From assembly GCA_022828595.1 (NCBI GenBank), contig JAKGHH010000001.1:124446999-124510998 (forward strand): a stretch of 64,000 nt of DNA, given 5' to 3'. The notes beneath the pieces were generated by a model that was not told the DNA's origin, made no database searches, and saw only the letters and a list, made by a program, of their open reading frames with translations. Of this stretch, positions 23,621 through 35,189 are shown one piece after another (the stretch's first letter is position 1; each line of letters starts with the position of its first letter). Origin of the DNA: Nelumbo lutea (Eukaryota > Streptophyta > Magnoliopsida > Proteales > Nelumbonaceae). The position numbers and the translations under genes are program-made.

Positions 23621-24480
23621 ACCTTTGACGAGCTAAAAAGGTACCTAAGTACCGCACCGATTTTAACTCGACTTGAAGAAGGGGATGAGTTAAAACTGTA
23701 CCTCTCTACAAGTGACAAAGTAGTTAGTTTGGTACTGATCAAATAAGTAGATCAGGTTCAACGACCCATCTACTATGTTAGTAAAGTTTTGCAGGATGCA
23801 GAGACTAGGTATCCCGAGATCGAGAAACTAGCATACGCAGTAATCATAGCAGCCCAAAAACTACGCCCACACTTCTAGGCCCACACTATCATTGTTCTCA
23901 CCAACAGACCCCTGAGGCAGATTTTGCTTAAGCCCGAGGTGTCTAGAAGATTAACAAAGTGGTCCATCGAGCTGAGTGAATACGACATCCAGTTCGAGCC
24001 ACGACTAGCAATCAAAGCCCAAGTCTTGGTAGACTTTATAGCATAGTGCATGTTCGGTGCACCAACCCCTGAATTGACCGAGCCCATTCACAAATCGGAT
24101 GCGTCAACCAGTGCGTCACCAGACCTAGTTAAAGTCTTATCAACCTGGGACGAGGAGCCCTGGATCCCCTACATTGACGGCTAGTCTAACCAATGAGGAA
24201 GTGGTGTGCGACTACTATTGTACGGCTCAAGAGAGGTGAAGCTGGAGTATGTTATCTGGTCGAATTTGAGGTGTCGAACAGCGATGTAGAGTATGAAGTG
24301 TTGATCGTCGAGCTGAAGTTAGCAAAGGAAATGAGAGCAAAGCACCTTATCATATGCAACAGTTCACAACTGGTGGTCAACCAAGTCATTGGCGACTATG
24401 AAGCTCGCGACCCAACTGAGGTTGACGCCTTTTCACGCCTAGCGAGCACGAGCGGCAACACTATGCAAATTGTGTACAAA
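23620..24480 (+). pseudogene. Dual RNase H region of Gypsy 1
   Basis: The first domain is the standard Gypsy RNase H: YLSTAPILTRLEEGDELKLY, RPIYYVSKVLQDAETRYPEI and ELSEYDIQFEPRLAIKAQ. It is followed by a second, separate RNase H block: EPWIPYIDG with the first aspartate near 24165, then GVCYLVEFEVSNSDVEYEVL, KEMRAKHLIICNSSQLVVNQ and GDYEARDPTEV. The GDS-type aspartate is changed (CNSS), so the extra domain has lost a catalytic residue. A second RNase H of this kind is diagnostic of the Tat lineage. Confidence 0.85.
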
Positions 24481-24699
24481 GAGGACCTACCTCAGCCCAA
24501 CATTCTCAAGGGGGGTAGAAGAGGTCGCTCCCATGTTACAAGTGGAACCAAGTTGGATCGACCCGCTCACCGTTTACCTGCTCCACGAGAACTAACCTGC
24601 AGAACGCAATGCATTTCAAAGGGTAGAGCGTCAATCAGCCAAGTATGTCCTCATAGACAGATGACTGTACAAGAGATCCTTCACGCTCCCCTACCTTCG

Positions 24700-25645
24700 C
24701 TGCCTACGACCTTCAGAAGTTGAGTTCGTACTTCATGACACCCATGAAGGCTTATGCGGTGGACACTTGGGGGGCAAAGCCCTTGCACAGAAAGTGTTAA
24801 GGCAGGGCTACTATTGGCTCACAATGAAGGCAGAGGCATGCCAATATTCACCATCAACCTACTGTCGATTTGAAGTACCTTACCAACCCGTGGCCCTTCA
24901 CATAGTGGAGAATCGACATCCTCAGTCTTTTCCCGCTGGCATCCGGGCAAAGGAAGTTTCTAGTTATGGCAGTAGATTACTTTACGAAGTGGGTGGAAGC
25001 CGAGCCCCTGGTAACCATCACATCTCGTAACATACAGAATTTCTTTTGAAGGAGCATAATATGCCACTTCGGACTACCCAGGGTGTTGATATCCGACAAT
25101 GGGAAGCAGTTCAAAGATATTAAGTTCCAAAACTGGTGTGCCGATATGGGGATTTAGCAAAATTTCACCTCGGTGGTCAAGAGAACGGACAAGCAAAAGT
25201 AACTAACAGGGCGATACTTCACAGATTGAAAGCTTGCCTAGCCCGAGCAAAGGGATCGTGGGTGGATGAGCTGCCCAGTGTCCTTTGGGCCTACCAAACT
25301 ACTATCAAGATCAAGACAGGTGAGACCCCCTTCAACCTCACGTATGTTACAGAGGCGGTGATCCTATCTGAGATCGAAGTACACACATTGCGACTTGAGG
25401 CCTACAATGAGGAAGCAAACGACGACAAGCTCTCTACCAACCTAGACCAGGTAAAAGAGGTGTGAGACCTAACCTACATCCGGACTGCGGCATACCGGTA
25501 GAGAGTAGCTCGGTACTATAATGCCCGGGTCAAGAAGCAGCAGTTTCGTGTCAACAACTTAGTTCACCAAAAAGTTATGGTACTTGAGTCCGACGTAGGT
25601 AAGCTTGGACCAAACTGGGAAGGTCCATACCGTATAAGATGGGTG
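24700..25645 (+). pseudogene. Integrase of Gypsy 1
   Basis: HEGLCGGHLGGKAL and KVLRQGYYWLTMKAEA correspond to the zinc-binding N-terminal region. The core follows in other frames: VDYFTKWVEAEP (first D), LISDNGKQFKD (second D) and NGQAKVTNRAILHR, where lysine replaces the catalytic glutamate expected after NGQA. GSWVDELPSVLWAYQTTIKI and TGETPFNLTYVTEAV match the usual continuation, and GKLGPNWEGPYRI near 25610 is the GPY/F-type C-terminal motif. Several frame changes occur. Confidence 0.88.
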
Positions 25646-25659
25646 TTCGGGGAAGGTCG

Positions 25660-27397
25660 TTGCTCTCCTCCTCCTCGGAGTCGGGGTCCTTAGTTGCCTC
25701 GAGGGTCATCTCCTCCTCCCCGGAGTCCGCTCCTTCACCAGCTCCTCGAGGTTTTGGACTTCTCTCTTAAGGGCCACCTCACGCTTCTTCTGCTCCTCCT
25801 TCTCTGCCATCAGAATAGTCAATAATTCTTTCTGAGCTCGCGCATCTCTCAATAACTTGTTATTCTCACTACGAGCCAAGTTCAGGTTGGAGTGAGCCTT
25901 ACGAGATGACTCCTCGGCCTCGAGAGCTCGCTTCATGTTCATCTCGGACTGGTAGACCAAGGCATGGATGGAAGAGTTCACCTAACAAGAGAAGAAACAA
26001 AACATAAGTATTGGGAAAAAATATAAGTATAGAAGGATTAAAGGTTGGGTACATACCACCATGCAGTGTGCCGTTGCTCTTCCTCTGAGCTGAGCGGCTG
26101 GTAGTTTGACCCACCGAGTAACCTCTTCAGGGAAGACCGCGTCTTTGACTTTGAGGAGACCAAGCTTTGGGTTTAAGACACTTCGAGCTGGGATATCGCT
26201 GCATGATGGGGTAGCCTCCTGAACTTGCTGGGCCTCGGAAGATGTAGTTTCCTTGGGTAATTGACGTGGGGAAGCCCTATCCTAGTCCTCCTCGACCAGG
26301 TCGATTATCGGGGGTGTTCGGTATTGGATGGGGGTTTGGAGGTGGTGACACCAAAGCCTGAAGTGGGAACCTCCTCTTGAATGCGGGCCTTCTTGGAGGC
26401 CCTCTTCTTCTTCTTTCCCTTCTACATGCCTTTGAAGAGCTCGTCGACAAAGAAGTCAGCCATGATGACTGCAAGAAAGCAAGGAACAGAGTCAAATGCA
26501 ACATCAAAGTAAAACAAAATAAGAAAAAGAGTATAATAGTTAGCAACCTATCGGGAGGACTTAGGTCGGCCTGCGCGAGTTTCTCTTTAGTCACGAAGTT
26601 CTCGAACTTCAAGCCTAGCTTTGCCCAAGCCCGAACTTCCTCCTGCACTTTTTTATCCAGCCTAACGTTGGGGTCTTGGATGGCGGGCCTCTAGTCGGTT
26701 GGAAAAGGCCACCTTTCCGCATTACAGACTACGAAGTAACGCCTCTTCTAGGCTAGGACTTTGTTGGGGAGCTCGTGTAACAACTTGTACCCGGGGCGAG
26801 GAGACATGTAGTAACTATGCCTGTGCTCGGGTAGAACACATGCAGAATTTTTCTTGATGGAAAGGATCGAGGAAAAAATGTCGAGGTCAAGAGGTCGGTT
26901 ATAGTCATGAAAAAGGGAGATGGTACCTACAATATTGCGAATGGAGTTCGGGTATGGTCTATGGCAATGTTAAAAAATTTGACGATCTCGATTATGAAAG
27001 AGTGGAGTGGAAAACGAAGGCCTGCTACGAGCTGTTCCTTGAAGACCACAATATCCTCGTGACCATGATCCCAAGGAAAATTGCCTAAGGGGATACTATA
27101 AACGAGGTCGTTAGGAAGTCTATAGTAATCAACTAAGGAGAGGAGCCTGTCCGCTGTCATTGTAGATGGGCCGAAGCTGTTTGGCAGGTGACCTCAGTGT
27201 GAGGAGGAGGCCGATTTGCTAGAAGCTTCTTGCTCTCGTCGAGGTGAATCTACCTCGAACGGATTGGGGTCCTTATCCTGTGCCAAAGTGCCCACCTCGG
27301 CAAGATGGGGCTCTGCAGTCTATACCGAGGTACCCACCTCGGCCTCAGCGGACTCATCACTCCCATCTAGAAGGCTATCTAAACTAAGGCCAGACAT
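25660..27397 (-). pseudogene. Antisense ORF of Gypsy 1 (gypsy-type transposon / plant-mobile-domain-like protein)
   Basis: On the strand opposite to gag-pol, the frame starts MSGLSLDSLLDGSDESAEAE at 27397 and hits a stop after about 29 codons. At 27160 it gives MTADRLLSLVDYYRLPNDLV, then AGLRFPLHSFIIEIVKFF. This matches the domain annotated in plants as putative gypsy-type transposon (Transposase_28-like). At 26648-26277 and 25981-25706 it continues, ending in an alanine-, glutamate- and lysine-rich coiled coil (RKAHSNLNLARSENNKLLRD). Such antisense ORFs next to the 3' LTR are known in Tat-lineage elements; their function is unknown. This copy is broken by stops and shifts. Confidence 0.75.
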
Positions 27398-27547
27398 AAC
27401 GAATAAAAAGGAAACAAACGAACTCACCAAAAGATGAAAGAGGAAGTGAACTGCCCTCGAATACAAGATGTGAGCTAAAGAACGGATGCGTGACCTCAAC
27501 TCTCGGATGCACTTCGAAAGACGAAGGAAAGGGGACCTGGGTCCCCC

Positions 27548-27557
27548 CTATTTATAG
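27548..27557 (-). promoter_or_regulatory. TATA box for the antisense ORF of Gypsy 1
   Basis: CTATAAATAG on the minus strand, 150 bases before the antisense ATG at 27397 and outside the 3' LTR. Spacing suits a short leader, so the antisense gene seems to have had a promoter separate from the LTR. Confidence 0.55.
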
Positions 27558-27849
27558 CCACTATATTCGGGAACTGATGGATCAGGTCAACGCGATCCTA
27601 TGGCTCTCGTGAAAATTGGTCGCACTCTCTTCGAGGAAAGATTTCAGTTGAGCGTGATTTTTGGCATCTACGGAGTTTATAAACCGCATTGCGTCCGTGC
27701 ATCCCCGACATGCGACCTAGTTTTTCCATTGAGCCACATGGGTTACATCGGTCCGACCATAAAACCGGGAGTTGAGCCAAGAAGAAATCGGGTCAACCTA
27801 CTTGCGCTGACTGTAAACTCCCCGCACCGGGGTTGCGACCCCTGGCATA

Positions 27850-27865
27850 GGGAGTGGGGGGCAAT
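27850..27865 (+). promoter_or_regulatory. Polypurine tract of Gypsy 1
   Basis: GGGAGTGGGGGGCAAT lies directly before the 3' LTR; the second element has CGAGAGTGGAGACAAT at the same place. Confidence 0.7.
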
Positions 27866-28491
27866 TGATGAGGGATAATTCAGCTAGCAAGGTGACAACT
27901 TAGCAAGGGTGCCTCGCCAGCAGCTCGGGGGCTCGGGATCTTGAGCACCTTGGAACCTAATTTAGTTCGGGGCCAAAGGACCGAAGTGCCAATTCGGAGC
28001 CAAAGAGCTGAGGTGCCAGTTAAGGACCAAAGAACCGAAGTGCCACATAAGCGACTCTAGAAGCTTCCCCAACGAACTCCGAATCTCCCGAGAGCATGAC
28101 GTCTAGTAATAGGGCTCATCTTCACCCTGTCCGAATCGGAAGAAAGTGATAAACCTTATCAACTAGCGCATTGCTCTCCTTCGGAAATGTAACATGTCTT
28201 ATCTATGCAGCCCAGGGATCCTGGAGCCTTTTTGTAAGGTTCACGGCTACTCAACTATATATAAGGGCATCGATCCTCAAGGTGAAGGTATGCGCGATTA
28301 CTCACATTCAAGCTCTCTAGCATTCATACTTAGCTAGCAAACACATAGAATACTGACTTAAGCATCGGAGTAGTCTCACCGGGTCTTCCACCACGGTCCC
28401 TCTAATCACTGTTTTGCATATTGATCCAGCTCGCCACACGAGTACATTTAAGCCGTTCTCTAACTAGAAGCTTTCAGATCGCGCATCATCA
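27866..28491 (+). repeat. 3' LTR of Gypsy 1
   Basis: 626 bp, TGATGAGGG to CATCATCA, colinear with 20571-21224 with many substitutions and small gaps (for example a missing ACATGTGGATGC block). Confidence 0.9.
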
Positions 28492-29369
28492 GTTTCTATT
28501 TCTATAGTTTTGGTTTCAAACATTGCACATAATCACATTGGCAAACCTACCTCTCTCTAAATCTGCAATTATTGTGAGCACCGTAGCAGCATCGGGTGAA
28601 GAAGGCACTGCACTATGTCGAGTCAAATTATAAAAATAATGTAATGTATCGGTTTTATCACATCAGGAAACTAAAGAGAGAGAAATAGAGGTGCATCGGT
28701 CGTTTGTTACCGATGTTGAAGACTCTATTAAACAAAGTCAAATGTTGTGTACCGGTCTAATGATATTATGAAAGCCATGAATAAGTTATTTGCTCAGCCT
28801 TCAATGCTGAATCTGATCAAGGAGAGGAGAGACGGAGAAAGAGACAATGAAGAAATACAATGAGGGGAAGAAGATGAGGAGGAGGAGAGAGAGAGAGGGA
28901 TGGGAGAAGAAGAAGAATAAAAGACTTAAAAAGAGAATAAGGAATAGAAACCAGAAACAAAGGGGGTGGGCTTTGGTGGTCCTTCGTGAAAGGATTGTAA
29001 CATTCTCGGGTAAAGAATGCTTGGATTGGGTTACCTATTACCTATTGGGTCATATGTTAATCAACAGCTTATTAATTAATTTGACATATCAGGTTACCCT
29101 GTTAATTACAAAGTTTATTAATTAATGAACTTGGAAAAGAAAGTTGCAATTAATATGATCATTAACAGATTAACATTAATTAATACATAAAATATTACTA
29201 ATAAATTAGTAATAAAAAATGATTAGGTAATTATTGTAAATAGATAATTTCATTAATAATATAATTATTAATAGGATGGCATTTTTTGTTTTTGTTTTAA
29301 TTTATTGATGATTAATAAATTCATTAAGTTTAAAGTAATACCATTAATATGTGTGTGAATCTAAAAATT
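28492..29369. other. Intergenic, no gene seen
   Basis: A purine-rich stretch at 28820-28960 gives a lysine- and arginine-rich open frame that I take as low-complexity artefact. The rest is AT-rich. Confidence 0.4.
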
Positions 29370-29374
29370 AGCCC

Positions 29375-29410
29375 ATCCCTATCCACACGACGCACGGGCT
29401 TTGTTAAAAG
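29375..29410 (-). mobile_element. Helitron-like 3' hairpin, minus strand
   Basis: Inverted, it reads AACAAAGCCCGTGCGTCGTG, a variant of the hairpin at 30348-30388. No CTAG follows at the usual distance, so the end is eroded or truncated. Confidence 0.4.
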
Positions 29411-29547
29411 AATTTGAGGCAAAATGAGTTAGGGGGTGCAACTTTGGTGGCCCCAACTTGAGCCCAACCTAGATCAGGGCGGGGCACCCTCTCCCATCCC
29501 CACCCTGTAACCAAAATCCCTTATCCCATCCCTGGTGGCGAGGTAGG

Positions 29548-29790
29548 TAGAGGTGCAAATCGAGACTTGTTGGGTCAACACGAAATGACTTTGTGGGTTA
29601 TATCGTGCCAGTTTGTAGGCCTACATGGGTTGTGCTTGCCTCCTTGGGATCCTTAATAGGCCAGGCCCAACGCAGCCCACGACACGAGCCCAGGTAGGCC
29701 TAGGTCAGGCCATGTAATGCTGTGGGCTAGGCTAGGCTATAGGCTAGACCTTAGGCCAGGCTTGGTACATCATGATCCAATTTACTCCTC
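29548..29790. mobile_element. Left end of a TAGAGGTG-family hAT element
   Basis: TAGAGGTGCAAATCGAGAC matches the terminus of the hAT at 34908. It is followed by the GGCCAGGCCCAAC and GCCTAGGTCAGGCC words typical of that family. A partner end may be GATTTACACCTC at 32797-32808, but the flanks do not match. Confidence 0.45.
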
Positions 29791-30347
29791 TAAAGGTAGG
29801 GCACCGCCCTCTATCAGGAATTGGAAATTCCTGAATTTTCCCTAGCTCGAGGCAACCACCTAAAAATACATCAAAATTTGGAGGTATTTTAGAAATTATT
29901 ATAAAAAAATGGGTTATTTTAATAATCTACCATTAGGTTCGAGGGACTATATGCAAACCCTATCCCCATTTTAGATCGAGGGAAACTTGCTCCATTTAGG
30001 GTAGGGCATAGTGGGGCCCTAGTGTTATGGAGAAAATTGTCAACCCTATAAATTCCATTTAAAATAAATAAAATCTAATAAAATTAGTGAAAACAAAAAG
30101 GAATTTATTTCACAAAACAACAAGAACAACAACAACATCAACAAAAAACTCATTTAAATTCAATTATTTGGATTTAGAATAATCAAATTTAATAATAATT
30201 CATCTAACAATAAAAAAATTAGTAAACATTGATATAAAATTAATACAAGTTTATCTAACAATAAATAATACAAAAATAATGTTTGGATTAGACTTAATTT
30301 GGCTTTGCTCAATTCAAATTGTCATAAGAGTCCTTCAACTTAAGTTT

Positions 30348-30388
30348 TGTTTAACAAAGCCCGTGCATTGCATGGGACATTACTAGAT
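30348..30388 (+). mobile_element. Helitron-like 3' end (hairpin plus CTAG)
   Basis: AACAAAGCCCGTGCATTGCA followed by TGGGACATTACTAG: a palindromic stem (CCCGTGCA/TGCATGGG) six bases before CTAG. A hairpin just upstream of a CTRR end is the Helitron 3' signature. The next base is A rather than the expected T. Confidence 0.6.
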
Positions 30389-30412
30389 AGATAGATAGAT
30401 AGATAGATAGAT
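30385..30412. repeat. TAGA microsatellite
   Basis: About seven TAGA units between a Helitron-like 3' end and a 5'-type start (ACTAAAATTTGATGGTCCATG). Confidence 0.8.
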
Positions 30413-30550
30413 ACTAAAATTTGATGGTCCATGTCTACAAGTCTCTCCATTGAGAGAAGCTATTTATCTATTTTTCTCTATTTGTTTTTTTTTTGCATTT
30501 TTTTCTTATTTTATTTTGTTTTAAAAATATAAAATACTAAACATTGCTTA
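30405..30550 (+). mobile_element. Helitron-like 5' start region
   Basis: ACTAAAATTTGATGGTCCATG and AGCTATTTATCTATTTTTCTC match 12555-12640 in order. It begins directly after the previous element's 3' end, giving a head-to-tail arrangement. Confidence 0.45.
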
Positions 30551-30753
30551 TCTTGACTAGATTAATAAAGTTGCACATTATTAGAGAGATCTTTGGGTTT
30601 TCTAAGGCCTCTTATTTTAAAACATGTTATTATTACATTTAAAAAAGACATTTAAGAGAGAGAGACCTTTGGGTTTTTCCAAGGCTCTTATTTTAACGCA
30701 TGTTATTATTACATTTAAGAGAGAGAGAGAGAGAGAATAGTAATAATATAAAT

Positions 30754-30977
30754 CAAGGTTTTTAAAAATGAAATGGACAACAAACTGATCAGAGGTCAGG
30801 TTCCTAGGTCGAATAGTTTGACTGTTCGAATCGAACGAATGGCCCATTTTGACAAAAATAAAAATTGAAAAATAAAAAACGACCAAAACTATTGGACGGT
30901 TCAAAGCGGTTTGACCACCCTGGTCAGCAATGATCGGTTCCCAATTTTTCCAATCTGGTCCTGTTTTGAAAACCATG
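30754..30977. mobile_element. hAT-type MITE, 224 bp
   Basis: Ends CAAGGTTTTTAAAA and, inverted, CATGGTTTTCAAAA. Flanks ATATAAAT (30746-30753) and AGATAAAT (30978-30985) differ at one base of eight. Same family as 46877-47140: both contain TTTGACAAAAA-like and GGTTCCCAATTTTT blocks. Confidence 0.75.
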
Positions 30978-30989
30978 AGATAAATCAAG

Positions 30990-32150
30990 TAGTACAAATA
31001 GGTTGAGGTTAAGCAATCAAAAAATTATTAATTTAAATATTAACAAAACTTAGTAAATTTTAAAAATGTGTTTCAATTCCACTTAAAAATCAAACCTAAT
31101 AAACACTAATAAAAATAAGAAAATTTAATATAAAAATATTAATTGATAGTTTTTAAATACCGATAATTAATTAAAAATCCAAAAAAAGCTAAAAAACCTA
31201 AACATAATTAAAATACTAAAAATAATTAAAAAATATTGAAAAATAACAATATTTTATATTAATAAGGGTATTTACTAAAAATAATTAAAAAGCACAATTA
31301 ATACTGTTTTATTATAAAAATAGCAAATATTATTAAAAAATACACAAGCTAAAAATTTTTGAAAAATATTGAAAATTATCTGTATTTTTATTAACTATGG
31401 TATTATTTTAGTTATTTAATTTATTATTAGAAAGCAAATGCAAATTAATTTTGTAGTGACTAACATATAAAAATTATTGAATAATAATGAAAAAATACCA
31501 AAATTCTGAAAAACCTAAAGATTAACTAAAATACTAAAAATAATTAAAAAATTAAATTAGTTGTATTTTATTTCAAAAAATATTGAGTAATAATGAAAAA
31601 ATAATGTATTTGAATTATTAATAGTAATATAATTAATAATAATCATTTTTAAATTTTAATTAACAATAATTATAATTTAAGCTATAAATAGTAGAACATT
31701 ACAATTAATTACCAAAAAGTTATATTTAATTAGCAAAAATTACATTTAATTAGTTTTAGCCAAGAAATTAGCAATATTTCTGAAAATATGACAATTCCAA
31801 AAAATTACTGTATTTTAAATAAATACAATAATTTAACAATTACAATATTTTAATAATTAATAATAAAAAGTAACAAGTTGTTTATAACTTAACCTAACCC
31901 GATTAGATCTATAAATTTGTAGGCTCAAGCAACTATTTTCTTTTGACTTAGGTCTAACTGAGATATGCACCATGTCCATACATTATCAATGATAATGAGA
32001 TCCAAAATCTAATTAGGTACCAAAGTTTTGGAGTCCAATGATGGCTTTAGCAGATAGAGCACAAGCTAAACAACCCCTAATAAGGTCAACTTGGAAGTTA
32101 TATGCATATATGGTAATTATTATTATATAACATTTAAATAACAAAGTTTG

Positions 32151-32189
<39 letters not shown>

Positions 32190-32511
32190 GTTATATATTT
32201 TTTTATACTAGACTATAATTAAATAAAAATTTTAATTTGTAAAAAAAGCCATAGTTTTATAATTAACACGGGCCTCTTTATCAATAGAATATGTGCAAGC
32301 CTGATCAAGCCAAGATCTTGAGCCCAAGCCCAACCCTTATATAAAGCTTGAAGCTCGAGCCCGAGCCTAAAGCCCAATTTGTACACAAAATGTCTTATTT
32401 TTAGTATACTTTTATAAACTAATATTATATTAATTTAGTAATAATTTAATAAATTAATAATCTAATTTATATTTCCTAATAGTAAATTGATATTCATTAA
32501 TAATTTAAGAA

Positions 32512-32550
<39 letters not shown>

Positions 32551-32790
32551 ATATAAATACTTTTTTATATATGTAATAGTATTGGGTTGGGCTTATTTGA
32601 GAAAGCTCGAGCTCGAGCCCACAAGCCTAGTCCATGAATAGGTCTAATTGTATATATAAACAATTGTATACATCCAAAATCATATGAAATAAAAATTTAA
32701 ACACCTTTTTCAATTTTATTTTTAAAATGGACATCTCATAGTTTAGCCCAGTCTACGGCCTAGCCTGTCCCAAGGCTCGGCATAACACGA
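30990..32790. other. AT-rich intergenic DNA with TA microsatellites
   Basis: Dominated by AATTAAAAATATT-type words; TA runs at about 32156-32184 and 32513-32545. No gene. GAGCCCAAGCCC words near 32320 and 32610 resemble hAT subterminal sequence. Confidence 0.5.
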
Positions 32791-32796
32791 CCTGAT

Positions 32797-33733
32797 TTAC
32801 ACCTCAACTTGAACCTGCCCATTACTGGAGATAGGGTGGGGAAATTCGAGGATTCCCCATCCTTGATGATGAGTGGGGTGCCTTGCCCTTGAACTCGCTC
32901 GACATTGAGGAGTGGTTGCCTTGCTTTGAACCTGCTTTACATTGGGGATGGGGTGAGGATGGGGTAGAGTGTCTTGATTATGGGGTAGGGATAGGGATGG
33001 GGTGCCCCGCACTGAACCCACCCTATTGTCATTCCTATATAATTGTTAATTATTTGTGAAATTATTAAAAATGTTAGCTTTTGTAATTATTTTTATTTAG
33101 TTAAAGTTAATCAAAATTTCATTTAAAAATAAGAAAAATAATAAAAATTATTAAAATTACTATAAATTATTAATAAAACTAAATTTATTAAAAAATATTT
33201 GTTCATATTAAATTAACAATAATTATTTTCTATAAATCAACATTAAATGTTAATACATTTATTAAAATTTTAGATATTAACAATAGCTTTGAATAATTAA
33301 AAATTTTATTAAAAGTAAAAAATCATTATAATAGATCTCATAATATTTGAATTAATAATAATTTTATATTTTATAGAATTAATAATGGAATTATGTAATA
33401 ATAGTATAATTTATAATTTTATGGATTATGAAATTCAATAAATTAGTACTAATGAAATAACTAAATACTGATACTATTTAAATAAATAAATAAATAATAT
33501 TGTAAATAACTAATATTAAATATTTTAAACAATAAAAAATTAATGACTCAATCATATTTTAAATATTAATTAGAAATAAATGAAATAGATTAAATAAAGA
33601 AATAATAGATTTGATAATATTTGGTGACAAGAATATATAATAATTTAGAGGTAATGAAGCTTTCAAATAACAAAAATAGGTAATACCTTTCAAAAAATGT
33701 TTTTAATAGATAGTAAAAATATAGTATGCTTGT
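32797..33733. mobile_element. Remnants of hAT (GGGGTG/CCACCC) and AT-rich Helitron-like DNA
   Basis: 32800-33040 carries GATGGGGTGAGGATGGGGT words ending CCCTATTGTCATTCCTATA. 33040-33250 is an inverted copy of 46260-46495 (shared blocks ATTATTTTTATTTA and TATTAATAAAACTAAATTTA). 33360-33460 matches 13210-13290. These tie the region to the same AT-rich family that resumes at 42318 after the Gypsy 2 insertion. Confidence 0.5.
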
Positions 33734-34438
33734 TGATGAAGGTAATTTTGTCCTCCAAATTACTTCACGACACGTGGCCTGCAAACGACACTTCGGTGCT
33801 GAGTAAGCGGACTAGCTCGGCAAGTTAGCCTAAAGCACCTCGCCCAGGCTGACCTCCACCTTTGCCTGGCCGAGCCAACAAGTCTCCTAGCTCATAGCGA
33901 CCTGCCTTAGAGACCGATCGAGCAGTAGGAACCTTTGGTGACCTGCGAGGAGAGCCCGCTGACTTGTGCTGAAGATACGCTACCAGCCTGAGATCCCCAG
34001 AACATTAATGCCTCAACCGTTAGACCGGCTTACCACACCGCACACCTTAAAGTTACTCGGGCAGATCGTAACCCCCGCACAGAACATGTAACCGATGTAA
34101 TAACTCATCTAACCAAGCGAAAATGGCTCTGCGAGAAGATGAGATCCATTGTAAAGGGGCTCAGTCCATTGATACCTATATAAGGCACTCATTTTTACCT
34201 GTAAAGGTACGCATGATTATAAGTTCTCAAGCTCTCTCATTCTCTAAACACTCTCAAAGAAACTCTCTGACTTAAGCATCGGAGTGCCCACCCCGGCTAA
34301 AGACAGCTTGGACACTCTAACTTTCCTTCTTGCAGAACATATTAGCTCAGCCTAGCACAGCTCGACCCTGATAAGAAACGATCCAAATCAACGTCCAAGT
34401 CACCTGACACGAGGGAACTGCCAGATTGTGTGACATCA
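33734..34438 (+). repeat. 5' LTR of Gypsy 2
   Basis: Colinear with 41627-42317. A TATA-like box, CCTATATAAGGC, lies at about 34176. Confidence 0.88.
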
Positions 34439-34511
34439 ATTGATGCCATTTATGGAAAACCTGACACAAAAAGCTAAGTACTCACCCTTCATTTTTCAAA
34501 ACTAAAAACTA

Positions 34512-34907
34512 ATGGCTTCATCAAGCAACTAGCCCACCAACAACAATCAAGTACCTACTGTAAATAGGTGTCCCTCTAAACCCGACCATTGCGCTAGATA
34601 ATGTGAACTTGCCTCCCCCGATAGTTAAGCCTGCAGTGCCTATTGGATTTGATATGCGCCAGTTCTATGACCTGATGTAGTGTGTATGAGGTACGAGCGA
34701 CCAACTCATGTTTTGGGAAAGCAAGTCCACCACGAAGAGGAGGGGGGGGGGCAACAACAACAACAACAACAACCCCCTCTACAACACCAACAGGTACAGC
34801 CACCTCGGTAGGCACTGCGATAGAATGTCGGACTAAATCAGAACAACAACTAGAATCTGGCCCCAACCCGGGTTCCTAGCCAAGTAGTACCAACCAATTC
34901 CACCATC
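34512..34907 (+). pseudogene. gag N-terminus of Gypsy 2, cut by the hAT element
   Basis: Starts MASSSN, as does the gag of Gypsy 3 (MASSSNARRG at 51760), followed by a broken proline-rich stretch with stops. A G-run and CAA microsatellite (34742-34773) lie inside. Continues after the hAT at 38397. Confidence 0.6.
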
Positions 34908-35189
34908 TAGAGGTGTAAATTAGGTTGGGCTGCCCGCAGCCCGGTACAAAGGCCCACGAGCTATGCCAGGCCCAGCACGGAGGTTCGTTCCATGCTAGGC
35001 TAGGGGTTCGAGGCCCGCATGCTAGGCCGTGCTAGGTCGGGGGTTCGAGGCCCGCGTGCCAAGCCCAACGGATAGTTTCTACTTTTTGGTGGGTTGTTTA
35101 CAGAAATATCCCCCCTCTAACAGCTATAAACAACCATATTAGGGGGTATTTGTGTATTTTGCTTTATGGGGTTGAAAAAATGATATAAA

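Larger units (their letters stand above)
20571..28491 (+). mobile_element. Gypsy LTR retrotransposon 1, Tat-type, 7.9 kb
   Basis: Two LTRs with TGATGAGGG starts and ATCA ends, flanked by GTTTA on the left and GTTTC on the right (target duplication with one mismatch). Internal order is primer site, gag, reverse transcriptase, RNase H, a second RNase H-like domain, integrase, an antisense ORF, polypurine tract. The extra RNase H before integrase and the antisense ORF near the 3' LTR are known features of the Tat lineage of plant Gypsy elements. Every domain carries stops or frameshifts, and the LTRs have many differences, so it is an old, inactive copy. Confidence 0.92.

Noticed and set aside
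28847..29125. 92-codon open frame rich in lysine and arginine
   Set aside because: It comes from a GA-rich low-complexity stretch; no domain, and nothing around it suggests a gene.
32156..32545. TA microsatellites considered as origin or cruciform sites
   Set aside because: Simple TA runs are common in this AT-rich DNA and nothing adjoining supports a special role.
29548..32808. A 3.2-kb hAT bounded by TAGAGGTGCAAATC and GATTTACACCTC
   Set aside because: The flanking octamers do not match and several other element ends lie between; the two ends may be from different copies.
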